In this document: positions 42,093 through 51,916 of the stretch, piece after piece
How the letters are laid out: each line of letters opens with the position of its first letter
How positions within the stretch are numbered: the stretch's first letter is position 1
DNA from: an uncultured Bacteroidales bacterium
GTDB lineage: Bacteria; Bacteroidota; Bacteroidia; Bacteroidales; UBA932
Assembly (NCBI GenBank): GCA_900316955.1
Contig: ONEX01000010.1
Location: 1-64,000 of the forward strand
DNA: 64,000 bases
Reading direction: 5' to 3'
Position numbers and translations under genes: made by a program
Notes under the pieces: model-generated
Databases searched by the model: none
Told to the model about the DNA's origin: nothing
Seen by the model: only the letters and a program-made list of their open reading frames with translations

Positions 42093-43880
42093 TCAAATCT
42101 CCGACAATTCCAGCCAGCGGAGCTCTTTTTCGTCGATGATGTCTTGGAGTTCGCCGTAGCGGGTGGAGGCGGTTTGGAGCTCGGTGGGAGAGAGGGTGCC
42201 GGAGGAGAGTTTGGCCTCGAGGTCGGCCTTTTCGGCTTCCAGGCGGGGAAGTTCCTCGTCCAGGGCCTTGAGTTCCTGCTGCTCTTTCCAGGTGAGTTTG
42301 CGCTTTTTAGATTCCTTCGCTGCGCTCGGAATGGCAGTTTGCCTCGGCTTCTCTTCCTTCTGGGCCGCCTTCTGCGCCGCTTCGTAGTCCTTGATGAAGG
42401 TGCGGTATTCGGTGTAGTTGCCGATGAAGTCCTTGACGACGCCGTCGCCGCAGAAGACGAAGAGGTGGTCCACCAGGCGGTCCAGGAAGTGGCGGTCGTG
42501 GGAGACGATGATCAGCGAGCCCTTGAACTCCAGCAGGTATTCTTCCAGGATATCCAGGGTGACGATGTCCAGGTCGTTCGTGGGCTCGTCCAGGATGAGG
42601 AAATTGGGCTGCTGCAGGAGGATGGTCAACAGGTACAGCCGCCGCCTTTCGCCGCCGGAGAGCCGCGAGACGGGGTTCATCCACATGTCGTGCGGGAACA
42701 GGAACCGCTCCAGCAGGTGCGTGCTCGGGACGGTGTCCATCACCGTCTGGTCCGGGTCGAACTGCATGCCGGCCTGGTGGTAGTAGCCGATCTTCAGCGA
42801 TTCGCCGAGGTCCACGATGCCGGTCATCTGCCCGCCCATCGACGGGTTCCATTTCCCGGTGATGAGGTTCAGGAAGGTGGTCTTCCCGGCGGCGTTCCGG
42901 CCGACGATCCCCACGCGCTCATACCGCTGGAAATTGTAGCTGAAGTGGCTCAGGTAGCATTTGTCCTCCCACCAGAAGGAAACGTCCTTGCAGTTGATGA
43001 CCTTGTTGCCGAGGTAGGTGCCTTTGATCTGGATTTCGGACATGTCCACCTGCTTGGACACATAGGTGTCCTCGGCCCGCTCCTTCAGCTCCCAGAAGGC
43101 CTGCTTGCGGTATTTGGCCTTGCCGGTGCGGGCGCACGGGGAGGCGTGCATCCATTCCAGCTCCCGCCGGAGGACGTTCCGGACCTTGTCCGTCTCCGCG
43201 TTGTAATTGTCGATGCGCTCCTGCCGCTTCTCGAGGAAGTTCATGTAGTCGCCGCGGTAGATATAGACCTTGCCCCGGTCCATCTCCATCACCGTGTTGC
43301 ACACGCGGTCCAGGAAATAGCGGTCGTGCGTGACCATGAACAGGGTGCTCCGGGCGTGCTTGAGATGCTGCTCCAGGAACTCGATGGCGTCGATGTCCAG
43401 GTGGTTCGTGGGCTCGTCCATGATGTAGAAATCGGCCTCGGAAGCGAGCATTTGGGTAAGCGCCACCCGCTTGACTTCACCGCCGGAGAGGTCTTTCATC
43501 GGCTTATCCCAGTCCGTGAGGGAGAACTGCGTCAGGAGCCGCTGCACCCGGCGCTCGTACTCCCACAGATGGTCCTGGTCCAGGTGCTCCGTCCATTCGG
43601 TGGACCCGTCCATGATCTGCCGGAAGATGCTCTTCTCGGGGTCGTAGGCGTATTCCTGCTCCAGGAAAGCGATGCGGATGTCCTTGAGGAACAGGATCTT
43701 CCCGCCGCTGTCGGACTTGTCCTTGCCGGCGAGGATCCGCAGCAGGGAGGTCTTCCCGGTGCCGTTCGGCGCGATGAGCGCGACCTTGTCGCCCTCGTTG
43801 ATGTTGAAGTCGATATGCTCGAACAGCACCTTGGGGCCGTACGACTTGGAAATGTTCTCGATCTGCAGGTAACTTGCCAT
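42093..43880 (-). CDS. ABC-F family ATPase (Uup-like)
   Basis: This 595-residue soluble protein has two ABC domains: Walker A APNGTGKTS and GRNAAGKTT, signatures LSGGEVKR and LSGGERRR, Walker B FYIMDEP and FLILDEP. A helical linker (about 225-290) joins the domains and a C-terminal coiled coil (about 515-590) follows, as in Uup. ABC-F proteins act on ribosomes or nucleic acid. The short stretch before the coiled coil (AIPSAAKESKKRK) is encoded by a REP-like sequence. Confidence 0.9.
   Translation of the reverse strand: MASYLQIENISKSYGPKVLFEHIDFNINEGDKVALIAPNGTGKTSLLRILAGKDKSDSGGKILFLKDIRIAFLEQEYAYDPEKSIFRQIMDGSTEWTEHLDQDHLWEYERRVQRLLTQFSLTDWDKPMKDLSGGEVKRVALTQMLASEADFYIMDEPTNHLDIDAIEFLEQHLKHARSTLFMVTHDRYFLDRVCNTVMEMDRGKVYIYRGDYMNFLEKRQERIDNYNAETDKVRNVLRRELEWMHASPCARTGKAKYRKQAFWELKERAEDTYVSKQVDMSEIQIKGTYLGNKVINCKDVSFWWEDKCYLSHFSYNFQRYERVGIVGRNAAGKTTFLNLITGKWNPSMGGQMTGIVDLGESLKIGYYHQAGMQFDPDQTVMDTVPSTHLLERFLFPHDMWMNPVSRLSGGERRRLYLLTILLQQPNFLILDEPTNDLDIVTLDILEEYLLEFKGSLIIVSHDRHFLDRLVDHLFVFCGDGVVKDFIGNYTEYRTFIKDYEAAQKAAQKEEKPRQTAIPSAAKESKKRKLTWKEQQELKALDEELPRLEAEKADLEAKLSSGTLSPTELQTASTRYGELQDIIDEKELRWLELSEI
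42311..42332. repeat. REP-like sequence inside the ABC-F gene
   Basis: On the coding strand it reads ATTCCGAGCGCAGCGAAGGA then AT, with ATTCC/GGAAT ends. This is a sequence type I know as a widespread dispersed repeat in bacteria. It encodes IPSAAKES in the flexible linker, keeping the frame. Confidence 0.55.
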
Positions 43881-43907
43881 GGGAAGACAAAGATACGCAT
43901 TTTCCGC

Positions 43908-43939
43908 AAAAAACGAGGCCGCCCCGAAGGACGGCCTCG
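43908..43939 (-). terminator. Intrinsic terminator after the xylanase-esterase gene
   Basis: CGAGGCCG (43914-43921) pairs with CGGCCTCG (43932-43939). On the minus strand T6 follows. It lies 18 bp past the stop of the GH10-CE1 gene. Confidence 0.85.
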
Positions 43940-43957
43940 CAGTAGGTTAGGTTCAGT

Positions 43958-46270
<2,313 letters not shown>

Positions 46271-46279
46271 TTACACTTA

Positions 46280-46310
46280 CAAATATAGTCTTTTTGTATG
46301 AAAAACCAAA
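46280..46310 (-). promoter_or_regulatory. Promoter of the xylanase-esterase gene
   Basis: On the minus strand TTTG (46307-46310), 19 nt, then TATATTTG (46280-46287) match the consensus, 39 bp upstream of the start codon. Confidence 0.7.
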
Positions 46311-46338
46311 ACCCGAACTAAAAAAAACGTTTTTCGCG

Positions 46339-47571
46339 TTATTGCCAGCGCTTTTCGGCTTTTTCGACTTCGCGGCGGAGGGAGGCGGGGAGGTTGTCCA
46401 CGCAGCGGTTGCATTTCATTTCCAGGGTGTACATGCGGGCGATGCAGTAGTTGGAGTGGCCGCAGGCGCTGCAGGTGGCGGCTCCCGTGCGGAGCTTGTT
46501 GACGAAGTCGGTGTCGTGCACCAGGGCGCGGGCCATCTGGAGGCCCTGGAAGCCGGCGGCGAGCACTTCTTCCATCTTGGCGAGCGAGGTGAGGCCGCCC
46601 ACGTAGATGAGCGGCAGCCTGACCGCCTCGCGGAACTGCTTCGCATCCTCCAGGAAATAGCCTTCCCGGTAGGGGACGGTGGGGATGACCAGGCGGCCGG
46701 CCAGGTGCAGGAAGGCCTGCAGCCACCAGAACTTGCGCGTGTCCATGTAATAGGCCATCGTCCGGATGGGCATGGCCCCGCGCATCACTTCCATCGGCGC
46801 CTTGCTCACGAAGCCGGCGGACAGGACGAGCGCGTGCACGCCCAGCCGTTCCAGCTCCCGGGCGACCTCCAGGCATTCCGCCCGCTGCATTCCGCGCTTG
46901 AAGCCGTCGTGCATGTTCATCTTGACGACGACGCCCATGTCGTTTCCGGCGTGTTCCATCACCCGGCGGATGACCCGCTGCATGAACCGCATCCGGTTCT
47001 GCAGCGAGCCGCCGTACTCGTCGCGCCGGTGGTTCGTGTAGGGGGAGAGGAACTGGCTGATGAGGTAGCCGTGGCCGGCGTGGATCTCCACGCAGTCGAA
47101 ACCTGCCTCGCGGGCGAGGTCCACCGCCTTTCCGAAATCTTCCACCAGCGCATCGATCTCGGGGACCTTCAGCCCCCGGACGAAGGTCGGGGAATACAGG
47201 TTGAAGCCCGAGGACGCGCCCACGGGCATGCAGCCGCAGGTGGCCCGGTGCGTCATGTTGCCGCAGTGGCCCAGCTGGATGGAGCACTTGGCGCCTTCCG
47301 CATGGACGGCGTCAGTGATCCGCTTCAGGCCGGGAACGATCTCCGGCCGCATCCACAGCTGGCCGTCGAAGGACAGGCCGCTGCGGTTCACGGACGCGTA
47401 GGCGAGGGTGGTCATGCCCACGCCGCCCCGCGCCACGGCGACGTGGTAGTCATACAGGTCCTGCGACGGGGCGTTGCCGTAGGCCATGTTCTCGAAGGCC
47501 GCCGAACGGATCACCCGGTTGCGGAGGGTGACCGGGCCGATCGTGACGGGTGTGAAGACGGGAGAGTCCAT
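46339..47571 (-). CDS. Old Yellow Enzyme-family flavin oxidoreductase
   Basis: This 410-residue FMN barrel has SIQLGHCGNMT, EIHAGHGYLISQFLSPYTNH and DEYGGSLQNRMRF, all hallmarks of the family. The C-terminus carries a Cys cluster (CSACGHSNYC, then MKCNRC) as in Fe-S-containing BaiCD/2,4-dienoyl reductase-type members, but the NAD(P)-binding domain of those longer enzymes is absent. It would reduce an activated C=C bond. It lies 3 bp after a steroid-5-alpha-reductase-like gene, suggesting a joint pathway. Confidence 0.87.
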   Translation of the reverse strand: MDSPVFTPVTIGPVTLRNRVIRSAAFENMAYGNAPSQDLYDYHVAVARGGVGMTTLAYASVNRSGLSFDGQLWMRPEIVPGLKRITDAVHAEGAKCSIQLGHCGNMTHRATCGCMPVGASSGFNLYSPTFVRGLKVPEIDALVEDFGKAVDLAREAGFDCVEIHAGHGYLISQFLSPYTNHRRDEYGGSLQNRMRFMQRVIRRVMEHAGNDMGVVVKMNMHDGFKRGMQRAECLEVARELERLGVHALVLSAGFVSKAPMEVMRGAMPIRTMAYYMDTRKFWWLQAFLHLAGRLVIPTVPYREGYFLEDAKQFREAVRLPLIYVGGLTSLAKMEEVLAAGFQGLQMARALVHDTDFVNKLRTGAATCSACGHSNYCIARMYTLEMKCNRCVDNLPASLRREVEKAEKRWQ

Positions 47572-47574
47572 AGG

Positions 47575-48345
47575 TCAATAGATGAACGGGATGATGCGCT
47601 TGACTTTCCGGGTGTCCAGCTGCTCCGGGAATTCCCGGTTGTACAGGTCATAGATCCGGGCGGCCCGGGGCGCCAGGTTGGCGAAGGTCCACAGCGAGAA
47701 GACGGCGCCGGCCCAGGACCAGGTGAGGATGGCGAATCCGGTCCATTCCAGCCATTCCCCGAAGTAGTTGGCGCTGGTCACGTAGCGGAACAGGCCGCCC
47801 TGGGGCAGGTAATGGGCCGTGTCGCCCGGCTTGCGGAGGTTCCGGATGATCCCGTCGGACTGGATGTTGACATACATCCCCGCGAAGAAAAGCAGCGTTC
47901 CCGCGATGAAAGGCAGGCTGAGCAGCCAGGAGGCCGGATACCGGTCCGCGGGGGAGACATAGAAGATCCAGCCTCCCTGCATGAACGCGTTGAGCGTGTT
48001 GAACAGCGCGCCCATGATGACGATGGCCCAGGGCATGCGGTTGTGGCCGTGCATGTGCCGGGGAAAGACGAACGAGCGGTGGAAATAGTGGACCTCGAAC
48101 AGCGCGAGGAACACGAGCCGCACGAGATCCGTCCGCCGGTCGGAGAACCACCAAAGCGCCAGCATCGCGATGAACACCGGCGCCTCCATCAGGACCCACC
48201 CCACGTGGTTGTCCATGGAGGGGCCCCATCTGGGGTTGTAGAACTTGCCGTAGCCGGCGTCGATGAAGTACAGCCCCAGGAAGATGAAGACGGCCACGAT
48301 GGCCATCACGGCGAGGAAGATGTTGAACGTCGAGACGAGGCTCAT
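47575..48345 (-). CDS. Steroid 5-alpha-reductase-like membrane protein
   Basis: This 256-residue protein has about six membrane helices. The C-terminal domain shows SRD5A-family features: SANYFGEWLEWTGFAILTWS, AARIYDLYNREFP and the closing RKVKRIIPFIY. FVFPRHMHGHNRMP also fits. Enzymes of this family reduce the 4,5 double bond of 3-oxo steroids with NADPH. The partner OYE gene follows in the same operon and a CE1 esterase precedes it by 10 bp. The natural substrate is not shown by sequence. Confidence 0.85.
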   Translation of the reverse strand: MSLVSTFNIFLAVMAIVAVFIFLGLYFIDAGYGKFYNPRWGPSMDNHVGWVLMEAPVFIAMLALWWFSDRRTDLVRLVFLALFEVHYFHRSFVFPRHMHGHNRMPWAIVIMGALFNTLNAFMQGGWIFYVSPADRYPASWLLSLPFIAGTLLFFAGMYVNIQSDGIIRNLRKPGDTAHYLPQGGLFRYVTSANYFGEWLEWTGFAILTWSWAGAVFSLWTFANLAPRAARIYDLYNREFPEQLDTRKVKRIIPFIY

Positions 48346-48355
48346 GGCGCGCAGG

Positions 48356-49492
48356 CTACTTGAACAGCTTCTGCGCGAAGATGGTCAGGTAAATGCGCCA
48401 GTTGCGCCAGATGTGGCCGCCGTCGGACTCGTAGTACTCGCAGGGATAGCCGTGCTGGTCGCAGTAGTCCTTCAGGATGAGGGAGTTGCGCTTGACGCCG
48501 TCGTCCTTGCCGACGCCGATCCAGAAGAGCTTGGGCTTGGCGGCGAAGAGGGCGGCGAGCTCCGGATCGTTGTCCCCGCTGGGGACGGCGACGCCGGAGA
48601 ACTGGCCCACGTAGCCGAAGGTGCCGGGATAGCGGCGGGCGAGGCGGGAAGACTGGCGGCCGCCCATGGACAGGCCGGCGACGGCGCGGGAATAGCCGTC
48701 CTTCTTCACGCGGTAGTGCTTCTCGATGAACTTCATGACGTCCGGGAAGCTCTCCTCGATCTCGGCCGTGGAGTCGGAGCGGCTGTTCGCCATCGTGGGC
48801 TGGAACATGTTCACGGCGGCGCCCGGCGAGGCGCTGTTGAAGTACACACCGTTCGGCATCACGACGAGCATCGGCTGGGCCTTGCCCTCGGCGATGAGGT
48901 TGTCCATGATCTGGGCCGTGCGGCCGAGGTCGAGCCAGGCGTCCTCGTCGCCGCCGGAGCCGTGCAGGAGGTACAGCACCGGGTATTTCGCCTTGGGGCT
49001 GTCCTCGTAACCGGCCGGGGTGTACACGGACAGGCGGCGCTTCATGCCCAGGGTGGGGCTGTCGTACCAGACGTGGGACACGGTGCCGTGCGGAACGTCA
49101 TGGACCTCATAGTACCAGCCCTTGTCGCCCTTTTCGGCGCTGAGGGTGAAGATGTTGGTCCAGGTGGCGATGTCGCGGTTCTGGTAGATGTTGTTCGGGT
49201 CCATGGTCCGGACGCCGTCCACGATGAAGCTGTAGGAGTACAGCTCGCCGGTGAGCGGTTCCGTCGTGTAGGTCCACATCCCGTCGCGGCCCTCCTTCAT
49301 GTCCACGCGCCCGGGCAGGAAGTCGCCCTGGAGCTGCACGGTGACGGCCTTGGGGCCGCGGTAGCGGAAGGTGACCGTGTGGTCGGGGTTGATTTCGGGG
49401 GAGGTGATGCCCGAAGCCGGGCCCAGCGCCTGCTGGGCGGAGGCGGCGGCGCCCATGAGGAGCGCCGCTGCCAGGATGAGGGTTCGTTTCAT
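48356..49492 (-). CDS. CE1-type esterase with N-terminal CBM48-like domain
   Basis: This 378-residue secreted protein has a signal peptide (MKRTLILAAALLMGAAASAQ), a beta-sandwich (about 30-120, TVTFRYRGPKAVTVQLQGDF) and an alpha/beta hydrolase with LLHGSGGDEDAW, nucleophile Ser in AGLSMGGRQSS, and a His in SDGGHIWRNW. Relatives are feruloyl or acetyl-xylan esterases. It lies 4 bp after GH3 in one operon. Confidence 0.88.
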   Translation of the reverse strand: MKRTLILAAALLMGAAASAQQALGPASGITSPEINPDHTVTFRYRGPKAVTVQLQGDFLPGRVDMKEGRDGMWTYTTEPLTGELYSYSFIVDGVRTMDPNNIYQNRDIATWTNIFTLSAEKGDKGWYYEVHDVPHGTVSHVWYDSPTLGMKRRLSVYTPAGYEDSPKAKYPVLYLLHGSGGDEDAWLDLGRTAQIMDNLIAEGKAQPMLVVMPNGVYFNSASPGAAVNMFQPTMANSRSDSTAEIEESFPDVMKFIEKHYRVKKDGYSRAVAGLSMGGRQSSRLARRYPGTFGYVGQFSGVAVPSGDNDPELAALFAAKPKLFWIGVGKDDGVKRNSLILKDYCDQHGYPCEYYESDGGHIWRNWRIYLTIFAQKLFK

Positions 49493-49496
49493 ATCG

Positions 49497-51794
49497 TTAC
49501 TTCATTAAGAGCACGCGGTGGGCGGGCGTCTCCGCAGCGGCGGCCTCGGCGGTCGCGGTGCAGCGGATGTCGCGGGAAGAGGCGCCGAACAGGAAGGTGT
49601 AGGTGCCGGCGTCCACCTTCCAGGCGGAGGCTTCCTCGTCGAAGGAGGCGAGCTCGGAGGTCGGGAAGGTGAGGGTGAGCTCCTGGCTTTCGCCCGGGGC
49701 GAGTTCCTTGGTCTTGCCGTAGGCCTTGAGTTCCTTGACCGGCTTGTCCAGGGTGCCGGCCGGGGCGCTCACGTACAGCTGGACGGCTTCCTTGCCGGCC
49801 ACGGAGCCGGTGTTCTTGACGGTCACCTTCGCGGTGACGGTCGTGCCGTCGTTGGCGACAGCCGGGGCGCTGTACTCGAAGGTGGTGTAGCTGAGGCCGT
49901 AGCCGAACGGGTAGGAGACGGGGAGATTCTGCTTGTCGAACCAGCGGTATCCCACGTAGATGCCCTCTTCGTACCGGGTCACGTCCACGTCCTTCTGGCC
50001 GATGTCTTCGCGGCGGTTCGTGAAGTACACGCCGGTGTCGGAGTCGATCGGGAAGTTCGCGCTGGAAGCGTGGTCCATCAGGTTCACCGGGAAGGTCATC
50101 GGGAGCTTGCCGGACGGGCTCTTCGCGCCGGTGAGGATGTCGGTGACGGAGTTGCCGCCTTCCTGACCCGCCTGCCAGGCGAGGAGGACGGCGTCCGGAA
50201 CGTTCTTCCAGGAGGCGGTCTCGATGACGCCGCCGATGTTCAGCACGACGATGACCTTCTTGCCCTTCGCGTGGAAGGCGGCGGTCACCTTGTTCAGCAG
50301 TTCGCGCTCCTTGGGGGAGAGGACGAAGTCGGCGCTGGTGCGGTCGAAGAACTCGCCGGAGTTGCGGCCGAAGGTGATGATCGCGACGTCATTGGCCTTG
50401 GCGGAGGCGGCCAGCTCGGCGTTGCCGGGAACGAGCTCGGCCGGGCGCGGCGTGGGGTAGAAGGCGGAGAGGCCGTCGTCGGGCAGGCTGGCCTTGTAGG
50501 CGGCCGCCTCGTCGGCGATGTGCTTCAGGGTGGCTTCCTTGTTGCTTTCGTCCACGTTGAAGCCGGCGTTCTTGAGTCCGTCCAGGAGGGACACCGTGTA
50601 GGCGCGGTTCACGTTGCCTGAACCGGTGCCGCCGGCGATGAAGTCGAAGGAGGTGCAGCCGAACACGGCCACGTTCTTGACGTCCTTCAGGGGCAGGATG
50701 CCCTTGTTCTCGAGGAGGACCATGCCTTCCAGCGCGCTCTGGCGGGTGACGGCGGCATGGGCCTTCAGGTCAGGCTTGTTGGAGTAGGCGTACCCCTTGG
50801 CCTTCGGGCTGCGGGCGACGAGTTCCAGGCAGCGGCGGACGCAGACGTCGAGTTCGGCCTCGGAAAGGCTGCCGTCCTTGATGGCATTCAGGATCTGCTC
50901 GTACTGCAGGTCGGTGCCCGGCTGGAGCATGTCGTTGCCGGCGGCGATCTGCTCGGCGCCGTTGTCACCGCCGTACCAGTCGGTCATCACGAGGCCCTTG
51001 AAGCCCCATTCGTCGCGGAGGACGGTGGTCTGCAGGTCCTTGCTCTGGGAGGTGTAGGTGCCGTTGATCTTGTTGTAGGAGCTCATCACGGTCCAGGGAT
51101 CGGATTCCTTAACGGTGATCTCGAAGCCCTTGAGGTAGATCTCGCGCTGGGCGCGGGGGGAGATGACGGCGTTGTTGCCGGTGCGGTTCGTCTCCTGGTT
51201 GTTGTAGGCGAAGTGCTTGATGGAGGTGCCCACGTCGTTGCTCTGGACGCCGCGCACATAGGCGGCCGCGGTCTTGCCGGCGACCACCGGATCCTCGGAA
51301 TAGTACTCGAAGTTGCGGCCGTTCAGCGGGTTGCGGTGGATGTTCAGGGCCGGAGCGAGATAGACGTCGGCGCCGTACTCGTGGACCTCTTCACCCATGG
51401 CCTTGCCCACGTTCTCCACCAGTTCCTGGTTCCAGGTCGAGGCCAGGAGGGTGCCGATGGGGAAGTGCGTGCAGTAGTAGGTGTTCTCGTCGCCTTCGCG
51501 GGTCGGGTCGATGCGGAGGCCGGCGGGGCCGTCGGCGAGGACGATGGACGGGATGCCCAGCCGCTCGATGGGATAGGTGGTGCCGGCGGCGCCGGGGACG
51601 ATCTTCTTCGTGGCGCCCACGACGGCGGACTCGCCGTTCGCGCCGGCCATGCCGGTGCCGATGACGAAATGGACCTTCTCCTCGAGGGTCATGGCCTTGA
51701 GGACCTTGTCAATGGAGTCTTTTCCGAGCTGGGGCTCGCTCTTGCAGCCGGCGAGGGCCAGGACTGCGGCGCTGATGAGCATGATTTTCTTCAT
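49497..51794 (-). CDS. GH3 beta-glucosidase/xylosidase lipoprotein
   Basis: This 765-residue protein has a lipobox LAGC (Cys17). The GH3 N-terminal domain has LADGPAGLRIDP, KHFAYNNQE and nucleophile Asp272 in LVMTDWYGG; the C-terminal GH3 domain and a fibronectin III-like domain (about 650-750) follow. It would cleave beta-linked glucose or xylose from oligosaccharides or glycosides. It is the first gene of the GH3-CE1-5AR-OYE operon. Confidence 0.92.
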   Translation of the reverse strand: MKKIMLISAAVLALAGCKSEPQLGKDSIDKVLKAMTLEEKVHFVIGTGMAGANGESAVVGATKKIVPGAAGTTYPIERLGIPSIVLADGPAGLRIDPTREGDENTYYCTHFPIGTLLASTWNQELVENVGKAMGEEVHEYGADVYLAPALNIHRNPLNGRNFEYYSEDPVVAGKTAAAYVRGVQSNDVGTSIKHFAYNNQETNRTGNNAVISPRAQREIYLKGFEITVKESDPWTVMSSYNKINGTYTSQSKDLQTTVLRDEWGFKGLVMTDWYGGDNGAEQIAAGNDMLQPGTDLQYEQILNAIKDGSLSEAELDVCVRRCLELVARSPKAKGYAYSNKPDLKAHAAVTRQSALEGMVLLENKGILPLKDVKNVAVFGCTSFDFIAGGTGSGNVNRAYTVSLLDGLKNAGFNVDESNKEATLKHIADEAAAYKASLPDDGLSAFYPTPRPAELVPGNAELAASAKANDVAIITFGRNSGEFFDRTSADFVLSPKERELLNKVTAAFHAKGKKVIVVLNIGGVIETASWKNVPDAVLLAWQAGQEGGNSVTDILTGAKSPSGKLPMTFPVNLMDHASSANFPIDSDTGVYFTNRREDIGQKDVDVTRYEEGIYVGYRWFDKQNLPVSYPFGYGLSYTTFEYSAPAVANDGTTVTAKVTVKNTGSVAGKEAVQLYVSAPAGTLDKPVKELKAYGKTKELAPGESQELTLTFPTSELASFDEEASAWKVDAGTYTFLFGASSRDIRCTATAEAAAAETPAHRVLLMK

Positions 51795-51830
51795 ATCGTA
51801 AGTAATGGTTTCAGTGTCTTATATGTTCGG

Positions 51831-51838
51831 CAAAGATA
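51831..51838 (-). promoter_or_regulatory. -7 element of the GH3 operon
   Basis: TATCTTTG on the minus strand, 37 bp upstream of the GH3 start. No clear -33 box at standard spacing. Confidence 0.5.
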
Positions 51839-51916
51839 CGGAGAATCTCGAAATCCTTTCTTATTTGCATGTTCAATTATTATTTCCGATGTTTGTATTT
51901 GGTAATTGATACAAAT

